Numbered from the stretch's first letter, positions 1-5,824 are shown. The stretch: DNA of 6,097 nt from Leptolyngbyaceae cyanobacterium SM1_3_5 (GCA_012031475.1 JAAUTJ010000317.1:1-6097), one strand, 5' to 3'. Program-made: numbers and translations. Notes: generated by a model from the letters alone, not told the origin.

Positions 1-28
1 GTGTTGGGTGTTGGGTGTCGGGTGTCGG
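1..28. repeat. Heptamer tandem repeat, four units
   Basis: Four uninterrupted 7-nt units: GTGTTGG, GTGTTGG, GTGTCGG, GTGTCGG. The array starts at the window edge, so it may continue to the left. Short tandemly repeated heptamers of this kind (STRR elements) are known from intergenic DNA of filamentous cyanobacteria; assignment to that class is inference from unit length and cyanobacterial context. No open reading frame crosses it convincingly. Confidence 0.75.
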
Positions 29-185
29 CCAGAGGGGATTGGGAGGGAGCGATCGATCGAAAAGGAATTTTAGTGAAGCAAGTCACACCAAAGTCGCGAT
101 CGGATTGGATGCGAAGCGCAACATTGACCTTGCAGATATGACCTTTTGGAGTTGCCCGGTGGAACCCTTTGGTCGGGATTAGAGG
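29..185. other. Gene-free stretch downstream of phosphoketolase
   Basis: With its flanks this belongs to about 300 bases without a gene. I see only very short open frames, such as a 22-codon GTG frame from position 73 preceded by AAGGAA, which I do not regard as a gene. The acetate kinase gene that often accompanies phosphoketolase does not appear on either strand here. The stretch contains CGATCGATCG near 51-60 and otherwise no recognisable signal. Confidence 0.5.
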
Positions 186-218
186 TGTGGAGGAGAGGTA
201 AAACCCCTAGCCTCCACA
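186..218. other. Strong 14-bp hairpin with a two-base bulge
   Basis: TGTGGAGG (186-193) pairs perfectly with CCTCCACA (211-218). The inner AGAGGT (194-199) pairs with ACCCCT (203-208) with one G-T pair, closing on an AAA loop; AG (209-210) bulges out. It lies about 85 bases past the phosphoketolase stop codon. No T-run follows on either strand, so it is not a canonical rho-independent terminator. It might stabilise or mark the 3' end of the phosphoketolase mRNA, or be a remnant of a small dispersed repeat; both are inference. Confidence 0.6.
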
Positions 219-246
219 GGTTCGGATTAACCAATCAAGCAACAGG

Positions 247-308
247 CGAGTAATCCTTTTTAGCCAAAGATTTCAGCCAAAGATTTCAGCCAAAGAAATG
301 ATTACTCG
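247..308. repeat. 9-bp inverted repeat bracketing a 13-nt tandem repeat
   Basis: CGAGTAATC (247-255) and GATTACTCG (300-308) are perfect inverted repeats. The right arm covers the phosphoketolase stop codon (302-304 on the minus strand). Between the arms lies a threefold 13-nt direct repeat. In phosphoketolase mRNA this would fold into a 9-bp stem with a 44-base loop. No T-tract follows on the minus strand, so a terminator role is uncertain. Confidence 0.55.
262..300. repeat. 13-nt tandem repeat, three units
   Basis: AGCCAAAGATTTC occurs at 262-274 and 275-287, followed by AGCCAAAGAAATG at 288-300, which differs only in its last four bases. It lies directly after the end of the phosphoketolase gene. 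It looks like local slippage or duplication; no function is evident. Confidence 0.85.
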
Positions 309-2792
309 TGAGCATCATCCTTCGACACAGCCTGACTTTCCACCTGCCGCACATACGGCCACTTCCAATTCAAAACTCCCGGCGCATCAACGCCATACTC
401 ATACGCATACTGACGACACTCAATCTGCTGATTGCGGAATTTTTCCTTTGCATGAGCGCCAATCCTCTGAAGCCAAGGAACTCGATCGATCACATCCATC
501 GCCAGCGAAAATCGATCGATTTGATTGCTAATCGCCAACTCCAACGGCGTGTTAATGTTTCCCTTTTCCTTGTAGCCGCGCACATGCATATTTTCATGAT
601 TGTGCCGACGATAAGCCAATCGATGAATCAGCCAGGGATAGCCGTGAAAATTAAAAATCACAGGCTTATCCACCGTGAACAAACTGTCAAAATCGCGATC
701 GGACAAACCATGCGGATGTTCAGTATCCGGCTGAAGCTTAAACAGATCCACCACATTAATAAAGCGAATCTTGATATCTTCAAACTCCTCCCGCAGCAGA
801 ACCGTTGCCGCCAACGCTTCCAACGTGGGAATATCCCCCGCACAAGCCATCACCACATCCGGTTCGCTGCCTTGATCCGTGCTGGCCCAATCCCAAATTC
901 CCAAGCCTTTCGTGCAGTGAAGTACCGCCTCATCCATATCCATGTACTGCAAATGCAGCTGCTTATCCGAGACGATCACATTCACATAGTTTGTGCTGCG
1001 TAAACAGTGATCCGCGACAGACAGCAGCGTATTCACATCTGGCGGCAAATAAATTCGCGTCACTTCGGGACTTTTGTTCACAACAACATCCAAAAATCCC
1101 GGATCTTGATGCGTGAAACCGTTGTGATCCTGTCGCCAAACCGTAGAAGTAATCAGCAGATTCAAAGACGAAATATCCTCGCGCCAAGAGATATTGTTGC
1201 AAATTGACAGCCATTTGCAGTGCTGATTCACCATTGAATCGATGACGTGAACAAACGATTCATAAGTGGAGAAAAAGCCGTGCCGTCCCGTCAGAATATA
1301 TCCCTCAAACCAGCCTTCCAAAGTATGTTCGCTGAGCATTTCCAGGACGCGACCATCAGTGGCAAGTTCGCCACCATCGTCATCTTCTGGAAAATATTCT
1401 GCGATCCAAAACTTCTTGCTTTCCTCATAGATGGGTGACAGTTTATTTGAGGAGTTTTCATCGGGACTAAAGACGCGGAAGTTGTTCGGATTATTCTTCA
1501 TCACGTCGCGCAAAAAACACGCCGAGCGGACGAGTATTTTCCACTTCAATCTGTCCGGGTTCCGGCACATCCGCCTTGTAGTCGCGAAAGTCAGGAAGAC
1601 GCAAATCTTTTCGCAATTCGCCACCGTTGGCGATCGGATTTGCGCTCATCCGGCGATCGCCCACTGGGGCAAGCTCCCGCAGTTCCGCAATCAGTTTGCC
1701 ACTTTCATCAAACAACGCCTCCGGCTGATAGCTCCGCATCCACTGCTCCAGCAGACGAAAATGCGCTTCATTTTTCAACACATCCGCCATCGGCACCTGA
1801 TGCGCCCGCCACGAGCCTTCGATCTTGCGCCCGTCAATTTCAGCAGGAGCCGTCCAGCCCTTCGGAGTGCGAAGCACAATCATCGGCCAGCGGGGACGAA
1901 AAGCCCGACCCGTCGATCGCGCCTCGTGCTGAGCCTGCTTGATCTGGTCGATGCAGCGATCGATCGTTGCGGCCATCGCCTGATGCATCGATTCAGGGTC
2001 AGACCCTTCCACAAAATACGGCGTATAGCCATACCCAACGAACAAGCATTCCAGTTCTTCGTGCGAAATGCGAGCGGGGATCGTCGGATTGTTGATTTTG
2101 TAGCCGTTCAAATGCAGAATCGGCAAAACCGCGCCATCACGAATCGGATTGATGAACTTATTCGAGTGCCACGAAGTCGCCAACGGTCCCGTTTCCGACT
2201 CGCCATCTCCGACCACAGCGGCCACGATTAGATCGGGATTGTCATAAGCCGCGCCATAAGCGTGAGACAAACAGTAGCCCAGTTCGCCGCCTTCATGAAT
2301 CGATCCGGGCATTTCCGGCGTACAGTGGCTACCAATGCCGCCAGGGAAGGAAAAGTCCTTGAAAAACTTCTGCATTCCCTCAAGGTCTTCGCTCTTGTCT
2401 GGATAGAACTCTGAGTAGGTTCCTTCCAGATAGGAGGGGCCAAGAACGCCCGGTGCGCCATGTCCGGGACCTGCCAGATAAATCATGTCCAGGTCGCGCT
2501 GCTTGATGGCACGGTTCAGGTGCGTCCAGATGAAACTCAAGCCCGGACTTGATCCCCAGTGACCGAGCAGCCGCCGCTTGATTTGTTCCGGCTTCAGCGG
2601 TTCGCGCAGCAAAGGATTGTCACGCAGATAGATCATGCCAACGGCGAGATAGTTGCAGGCGTCCCAAAAGCGCTGAATCTTGTCAACCTCTTCGGCACTG
2701 AGCGGCGTTCCTGTTACGGTCGATCGCGCTTTACCAAATGCACTAATTGAAGCGGAATCTTGTAGAGCGGGCTTCTCAGGAGTGGCTACCAT
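302..2792 (-). CDS. xfp: Phosphoketolase (xylulose-5-phosphate/fructose-6-phosphate), split by a +1 frameshift
   Basis: A thiamine-diphosphate enzyme that uses phosphate to split xylulose 5-phosphate (and usually fructose 6-phosphate) into acetyl phosphate plus glyceraldehyde 3-phosphate (or erythrose 4-phosphate), a cytosolic carbon shunt in cyanobacteria. The N-terminal frame (1491-2792, 433 aa) carries GHWGSSPG at residues 77-84, GPGHG at 108-112, SIHEGGELG near 164-172, the cofactor motif GDGESETGP at 195-203 and GSWRAHQVP near 326-334. The C-terminal frame (from 302) carries PDENSSNKL, WRQDHNGFTHQDPG, HPHGLSDRDFDSLF and the ending WKWPY. The frames join at a run of six A on the plus strand (1512-1517). 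Removing one gives GVFLRDV and an uninterrupted protein of 829 aa, the normal family size with all domains present. The ATG at 2792 has GGAGAA five bases upstream. The frameshift is either a sequencing error or a recent mutation; family assignment is very secure. Confidence 0.95.
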
Positions 2793-2948
2793 CTGTCTTC
2801 TCCAGGACTATCTTCTCTAAATTGGGCGGCAAGCGATCGCCCCTTTCACAAGCGATCGCAACTGAAAATTTCGCTTTTTCAAATTGCTGACCATTCTAGT
2901 CAACCCCTGAATAATCCACCGTCTCGCAGACCACACTCGCTGAGGATT
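2793..2948. other. Upstream region of phosphoketolase with two HIP1 sites
   Basis: Intergenic DNA that should hold the phosphoketolase promoter on the minus strand. Two copies of AAGCGATCGC (2831-2840 and 2850-2859) sit 19 bases apart, both containing the HIP1 palindrome. A TTGACT hexamer on the minus strand (2898-2903) resembles a -35 box, but no good -10 follows at 16-18 bases, so I do not call a promoter. Confidence 0.45.
2798..2803 (-). promoter_or_regulatory. Ribosome binding site of phosphoketolase
   Basis: On the minus strand GGAGAA lies five bases before the ATG whose first base is 2792. It is one of the clearest Shine-Dalgarno matches in the window and fixes the phosphoketolase start. 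Confidence 0.75.
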
Positions 2949-3167
2949 ATGCCTTTTGATAGAGCATCTTTGGGTGAGAATTCTTTGGGTGAGAATTCTT
3001 TGGGGGAGAATTCTATGGAATCCCTTGAGATTTGTGTATCGGTCGATCCTTGGTCAAATCCCTTCGGATTCCCGCTGCCAATTTGGTCTAAATACCGTCA
3101 GCAGGCGATCGCAGCGGGATATTACAGCGATCGTGTTTCACGTCCCGCCCCGATATCCTCCTGCCTT
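2949..3167 (+). other. Open frame of doubtful coding status before the dismutase remnant
   Basis: An ATG frame at 2949 runs through the LGENS repeats and continues in frame into the first residues of the superoxide dismutase remnant, ending at a TGA at 3216-3218 created by a 16-bp duplication. The part upstream of the dismutase match resembles no family I recognise. It contains a HIP1 site at 3105-3112. The ATG is preceded by GAGG only three bases away, a poor spacing. I regard it as probably non-coding leader or decayed DNA. The alternative, a small real protein fused to dismutase, is less likely. Confidence 0.3.
2967..3018. repeat. 15-nt tandem repeat, three units plus a partial copy
   Basis: TCTTTGGGTGAGAAT occurs at 2967-2981 and 2982-2996, with a one-base variant (TCTTTGGGGGAGAAT) at 2997-3011 and a degenerate partial copy at 3012-3018. 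In the plus-strand frame starting with the ATG at 2949 it would encode three LGENS pentapeptides. Near-perfect identity between units points to recent expansion. Confidence 0.85.
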
Positions 3168-3344
3168 GCTTGCGGTTACGAACTAGCTCCTTTGCCGTAT
3201 GACTATTTTGCCGTATGACTATGAGGCACTTGCGCCCTATGTCACGGTAGACACGCTCAAGCTTCACCACGACAAGCACCACGCACCTACGTCAGCAACT
3301 ACAACAAGATGGTGGAAGGCACGGAATATATGGAGATGGTTTGA
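3168..3344 (+). pseudogene. sodB: Remnant of an Fe/Mn superoxide dismutase gene (N-terminal end only)
   Basis: Superoxide dismutase converts superoxide to oxygen and hydrogen peroxide; the iron form is common in cyanobacteria. Only the first 45 or so residues are recognisable, in three pieces: YELAPLPYDY, then LPYDYEALAPYV through LHHDKHHA (with the histidine cluster near the first metal ligand), then YVSNYNKMVEGTEY followed by a stop. A perfect 16-bp tandem duplication (3191-3206 and 3207-3222) shifts the frame, and one missing base near 3284-3288 shifts it back. The start codon expected just before YEL is absent, and the remaining three quarters of the protein, including the other metal ligands, is missing. 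The remnant cannot make a working enzyme. A terminator follows at 3365. A functional copy elsewhere in the genome is likely but cannot be seen here. Confidence 0.85.
3191..3222. repeat. Perfect 16-bp tandem duplication in the dismutase remnant
   Basis: TTTGCCGTATGACTAT is present twice without a gap (3191-3206, 3207-3222). It encodes the LPYDY segment of superoxide dismutase. Because 16 is not a multiple of three it breaks the frame and creates the TGA at 3216-3218. Complete identity of the copies suggests a recent event or an assembly artefact. Confidence 0.95.
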
Positions 3345-3364
3345 ATCACAAACGATCGATTTGT

Positions 3365-3398
3365 AATCTCCTGCGCGATCGCTTCGGGAGATTTTTTT
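3365..3398 (+). terminator. Rho-independent terminator after the dismutase remnant
   Basis: AATCTCC (3365-3371) pairs with GGAGATT (3387-3393), with a HIP1 palindrome (3375-3382) in the loop, and the 3' arm merges into a run of seven T (3392-3398). The T-run is on the plus strand, matching the direction of the dismutase remnant, so it probably ended the intact gene. It also separates that locus from the convergent trpF. Confidence 0.8.
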
Positions 3399-3421
3399 GA
3401 TTTCAAAATTCTGATTTCAAA
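3398..3421. repeat. Short direct repeat, 14-nt period, two units
   Basis: TGATTTCAAA occurs at 3398-3407 and again at 3412-3421, exactly 14 bases apart, between the terminator and the trpF stop codon. No function is evident; it adds to the series of short tandem duplications in the gaps of this window. Confidence 0.55.
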
Positions 3422-3427
3422 CTGGCT

Positions 3428-4081
3428 TTAACCAGAGTAATTTAATTGATCAAACAGTTGCTTCACCTTGGTTAAATCCTTATTGCCGGGAGCAATTTCA
3501 ACGCCGCTGGATAAATCAATGCCGTTGGGTTTCAGTATTAACGCCGCCAAAACATTGTCAGGCGTAATTCCTCCCGCCAGAAACCAGGGTCGATCGAACC
3601 CGACATTTTGTAGAATTTTCCAATCGATCGTGTGCCCCGTTCCGCCTAGTGCATGGGGTGAGTAAGCATCCAGTAAAAACGTATCCACGCAATCTTGATA
3701 GAGCAGAACTTCTGCAAGTTGGTCAGCAGAGCGAATCCGAAATGCTTTGATTAATTCAATTTTGGCGAGATGCGATCGCAGCTTTTCGCAAAATTCCGGT
3801 GTTTCATTGCCGTGAAGCTGAACCACATTGAGATCGGTTTTTTCAACGATTGAAACAATCGAATCGATCGACTCATTGGCAAACACACCAACGCGATCGA
3901 TCGGCGTTTCTAGCTGCTCGATGATCGATCGAATTTGAGCAGGCGAAACATAGCGGGGCGAGTCAGGAACGCAGATGAAACCGATCGCAGTTGCGCCCAT
4001 CTGGGCGATCGCTTCAGCCTGATCGAGGCGAGTCACACCGCAGATTTTAATGCGTAGATTTGTTGCGATTTGGTCAAGCAC
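3428..4081 (-). CDS. trpF: Phosphoribosylanthranilate isomerase
   Basis: Catalyses the Amadori rearrangement of N-(5'-phosphoribosyl)anthranilate to CdRP, the third step of tryptophan synthesis from chorismate, as a single-domain cytosolic TIM barrel. From the chosen GTG start it is 217 aa, the usual length. Visible signatures are KICGVTR with the catalytic cysteine at 14, GFICVPDSPRYV, VGVFAN, VQLHGNE, FLLDAYSP with the catalytic aspartate at 138, the phosphate-binding GGTGHT and FLAGGI, and GIDLSSGVE near the end. GTG at 4081 is preferred: GAAGAG lies six bases upstream and the family homology begins just after it. An in-frame ATG at 4156 would add 25 residues unlike the family and run across the TATAAT box of the divergent psaK. 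No other trp genes are adjacent, as is common in cyanobacteria, where trp genes are scattered. No damage is seen. Confidence 0.96.
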   Translation of the reverse strand: MLDQIATNLRIKICGVTRLDQAEAIAQMGATAIGFICVPDSPRYVSPAQIRSIIEQLETPIDRVGVFANESIDSIVSIVEKTDLNVVQLHGNETPEFCEKLRSHLAKIELIKAFRIRSADQLAEVLLYQDCVDTFLLDAYSPHALGGTGHTIDWKILQNVGFDRPWFLAGGITPDNVLAALILKPNGIDLSSGVEIAPGNKDLTKVKQLFDQLNYSG

Positions 4082-4087
4082 TGTTAA

Positions 4088-4093
4088 CTCTTC
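4088..4093 (-). promoter_or_regulatory. Ribosome binding site supporting the GTG start of trpF
   Basis: On the minus strand GAAGAG is six bases before the GTG at 4081. It supports the 217-residue form of TrpF over the longer form starting at the ATG at 4156. Confidence 0.5.
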
Positions 4094-4126
4094 AAAACAA
4101 AACGCAAAACTAACCAGCTTGCTCCT

Positions 4127-4132
4127 TATAAT
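4127..4132 (+). promoter_or_regulatory. Candidate -10 box of psaK
   Basis: TATAAT, a perfect -10 consensus, lies in the 97-bp gap between divergent trpF and psaK. Transcription would begin near 4139, at or just past the in-frame ATG at 4137, so that ATG could not be used, leaving a leader of about 40 bases before the TTG at 4179. No good -35 hexamer is present at 17 bases (GCAAAA), so an activator may be needed. The same bases read TATAAG on the other strand and might serve trpF. Inference from sequence only. Confidence 0.45.
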
Positions 4133-4178
4133 CCGGATGGTTTTCACACCAGACATCTATCGAACGGAGCTTACTGCT

Positions 4179-4445
4179 TTGACACACTTTACTTTACTTC
4201 TGGCCGTTCCACCCGTTGGCGAGTGGTCACCCAACGTTGCCGTCGTAATGATTCTCTGCAATCTGCTGGCGATCGCGATCGGACGCTATGCCATTCAAAA
4301 GCGCGGCGTCGGCCCCGGACTGCCCGTTGAGCTTCCGGCAGTGTTCACCGGATTTGGCCTGCCGGAACTGCTCGCCACCACGAGCTTCGGCCACATCCTC
4401 GGCGCAGGCACAATTTTGGGAATGCGAAGCGCTGGACTGCTTTAA
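4179..4445 (+). CDS. psaK: Photosystem I reaction centre subunit PsaK
   Basis: PsaK is a small thylakoid membrane subunit at the edge of photosystem I that binds chlorophyll and carotenoid and helps couple antenna proteins. The 88-residue product shows WSPNVAVVMILCNLLAIAIGRYAI (first membrane helix, about residues 20-38), a basic and proline-rich loop (QKRGVGPGLP), then GFGLPELLATTSFGHILGAG (second helix, about 62-82) and an ending in AGLL, all typical of the family. Length matches the usual 85-90 residues. I chose the TTG at 4179, with GGAG nine bases upstream. The in-frame ATG at 4137 would give 102 residues with an unusual N-terminus and lies at the predicted transcription start. The gene is divergent from trpF and convergent with the small acidic gene. 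It is intact. Confidence 0.94.
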   Translation: MTHFTLLLAVPPVGEWSPNVAVVMILCNLLAIAIGRYAIQKRGVGPGLPVELPAVFTGFGLPELLATTSFGHILGAGTILGMRSAGLL

Positions 4446-4450
4446 CAGTA

Positions 4451-4520
4451 AGGGCACAGCCTTTTGGCGATCGCTCCGAGGAAATTTTTCTGGCGATCGC
4501 AAATGCTGTGCCCTAATTTT
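4451..4520 (+). terminator. Large hairpin terminator candidate after psaK
   Basis: AGGGCACAGC (4451-4460) pairs perfectly with GCTGTGCCCT (4505-4514), followed by AATTTT on the plus strand. The 44-base loop contains two GGCGATCGC copies (4466-4474 and 4492-4500) whose HIP1 cores can pair with each other or fold on themselves, so the whole can form a long interrupted hairpin. It begins five bases past the psaK stop, between two convergent genes. The T-tract is short, so efficiency is uncertain; it may also stabilise the psaK mRNA end. Confidence 0.6.
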
Positions 4521-4541
4521 GAATGGTTTCACCAACAGAAA

Positions 4542-4787
4542 TTAATCTGCCGATCGCGCCACAATTCCCATTTGCAGATCAACAGGCGTCGCAGATTCAT
4601 CATCAGAAATTAGCGCGTTTGCATCGTTGCTTTCTCCTTGACTGATTCGATCGACATTGGACAAATCTGCTTCGGGCTGATCAGCATAGCGATCGTGAAG
4701 AACTTCGCGAGTTTCTTCAGACTGAAGCTCATCAGGATTCGGCGTATTGAAAGCGGGGCGATCGGGAGTGGGCGAATTGGAAGTCAT
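4542..4787 (-). CDS. Small acidic protein of unknown function
   Basis: I do not recognise the family. The 81-residue product is strongly acidic (18 Asp/Glu, 5 Arg, no Lys), rich in Ser, Asn and Pro at the N-terminus (TSNSPTPDRPAFNTPNPDEL), with no signal peptide, membrane segment or cysteine. Composition suggests a largely disordered soluble protein. I chose the ATG at 4787; a TTG at 4829 would add 14 residues but overlaps a possible promoter. No Shine-Dalgarno is visible. It is a single gene, convergent with psaK and divergent from nth. It carries CGATCG motifs like its neighbours, so it does not look newly acquired. It could be a real lineage-specific gene; coding status is moderately supported by the clean frame and codon use. 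Confidence 0.6.
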   Translation of the reverse strand: MTSNSPTPDRPAFNTPNPDELQSEETREVLHDRYADQPEADLSNVDRISQGESNDANALISDDESATPVDLQMGIVARSAD

Positions 4788-4812
4788 GATGTGAATTGAA
4801 GTTGCGAAACAG

Positions 4813-4842
4813 CTTATCTTTAGTTTCAAAAATTTTTGCCAA
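4813..4842 (-). promoter_or_regulatory. Weak promoter candidate for the small acidic gene
   Basis: On the minus strand TTGGCA (4837-4842) and GATAAG (4813-4818) are 18 bases apart, matching five of six and four of six consensus bases. Transcription would start near 4806 and leave about 20 bases before the ATG at 4787. Weak evidence, mentioned because it favours the ATG over the upstream TTG. Confidence 0.25.
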
Positions 4843-4976
4843 ATCTTCGCGACTCTCTAGACAGAAATTTAATATTTTGCACTTCATTCGATCGTTAGAG
4901 CGATATGAAAGCTGATTTGTAAAGAAAGTCCGGCTCTCCTGAGTTTAAGAAGTCGTTTTCCCTAATCCTCAACCCC

Positions 4977-4982
4977 TAAAAT
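4977..4982 (+). promoter_or_regulatory. Candidate -10 box of nth
   Basis: TAAAAT matches five of six consensus bases and lies about 29 bases before the nth GTG. The leader would be about 20 bases and pyrimidine-rich, with no Shine-Dalgarno near the start; an AGGAAG at 4984-4989 is too far away. No clear -35 box. Low confidence. Confidence 0.25.
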
Positions 4983-5010
4983 AGGAAGTGTCTTCTCGCT
5001 CCGCTCTCCT

Positions 5011-5737
5011 GTGCCTCGCAAATCCGCCATTCAGCAGCGTACCCTCGAAATTTTAGTGCGCCTCAAACGCCTCTACCCGGAAGCACCCTGCACACTGAAC
5101 TACGAAACGCCCGTTCAGCTTTTGGTTGCCACCATTCTCTCGGCTCAGTGTACCGATGAGCGGGTGAACAAAGTCACGCCTGCCTTGTTCGATCGATTCT
5201 CCGATGCGCCTGCTCTGGCCGCAGCGGAACTGGAGGAGTTGGAAAGCTTGATTCGATCGACAGGCTTCTACCGCAACAAAGCCAAAAACATTCAGGCGGC
5301 TTGTTCGCGCATTGTCACCGAGTTTGGCGGCGAAGTTCCGAAGCGGATGGAAGAGTTGCTGACGCTTCCCCGGTGTGGCTCGCAAAACGGCCAATGTTGT
5401 GCTGGCTCACGCTTTCGATATTCACGCAGGCGTCACGGTCGATACGCATGTCAAACGGCTGAGCAATCGCTTGGGCATGACGAAACATGCTGATCCGGTG
5501 CGGATTGAACGCGATTTGATGAAGCTCATCCCGCAGCCGGACTGGGAAAACTGGTCAATTCGGATTATCTATCACGGTCGTGCGGTTTGCATGGCGCGAA
5601 ATCCGGCTTGCGATCGCTGCGCCCTAGCCGACTTGTGCCCCTCAGTCGATCTCACCAAAGTCACACCGCCGATCGTGCCTGTGCGAATGGATGAAATTGC
5701 CACGACTGCACTGGTTGAACTGAGCGATCGAACCTGA
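5011..5737 (+). CDS. nth: Endonuclease III, split by a +1 frameshift
   Basis: A bifunctional DNA glycosylase/AP lyase that removes oxidised pyrimidines in base excision repair. The first frame (5011-5493) gives the N-terminal half, including LLVATILSAQCTDERVNKV. The second (ending at 5737) gives the rest. They join at four C (5368-5371): with three, the helix-hairpin-helix reads LPGVARKTANVVL and the product is 241 aa, slightly longer than the E. coli protein (about 211). The catalytic lysine (125) and aspartate (144, in VDTHV) are present, as is the iron-sulfur motif C-x6-C-x2-C-x5-C at 193, 200, 203 and 209. The start is GTG at 5011, where family homology begins; there is no good ribosome site. 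An internal GTG at 5375 is the first codon of the second frame but is not a plausible start, because it would lack the N-terminal half. The damage is one inserted base only, so a sequencing error is the simplest reading. Confidence 0.94.
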
Positions 5738-5750
5738 AACGCGATCGGCA

Positions 5751-5792
5751 TTTGTGCGGCGCAATTTGCATAGCGCAATTTGTGCAGCGCTG
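5751..5792. repeat. 14-nt tandem repeat, three units
   Basis: TTTGTGCGGCGCAA (5751-5764), TTTGCATAGCGCAA (5765-5778) and TTTGTGCAGCGCTG (5779-5792) fill most of the gap between nth and the helicase. The units diverge at a few positions, so the array is older than the one at 2967. The GCGC cores are self-complementary, but I see no clear terminator with a T-run here. Confidence 0.75.
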
Positions 5793-5824
5793 TAGTACAT
5801 TAGACTTCTTTGCGCCGCCTCCGA

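Noticed and set aside
73..141. 22-codon GTG frame with AAGGAA upstream
   Set aside because: Very short, no recognisable product, and a chance match to a ribosome site is likely at this length.
211..232. Possible tRNA T-arm in CCTCCACAGGTTCGGATTAACC
   Set aside because: GGTT and AACC pair, but the loop is six bases, and no acceptor, D or anticodon arm can be placed nearby.
308..1003. 231-codon open frame on the plus strand opposite phosphoketolase
   Set aside because: It lies antisense to a well conserved enzyme, its composition (many Ile, His, Arg) mirrors that gene, and it matches no family I know.
1431..2231. 266-codon open frame on the plus strand opposite phosphoketolase
   Set aside because: It is the antisense shadow of the conserved phosphoketolase N-terminal and middle part, and crosses the frameshift site.
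2898..2903. TTGACT as -35 box for phosphoketolase
   Set aside because: No acceptable -10 hexamer lies 16-18 bases downstream on the minus strand (GAAAAA or AAAAAG there).
2949..3344. Functional fusion of the LGENS frame with superoxide dismutase
   Set aside because: A stop codon, two frame changes and the loss of most of the enzyme make a working fusion impossible as read.
4082..4156. 25-residue N-terminal extension of TrpF from the ATG at 4156
   Set aside because: The family starts close to the KICG motif, the extension would span the divergent promoter region, and a GTG with a ribosome site exists at 4081.
5793..5810. Possible LexA (SOS) box around TAGTACAT before the helicase
   Set aside because: The left half fits the cyanobacterial pattern, but the right half (AGACTTC) misses the required GTWC core, so the site is not convincing.
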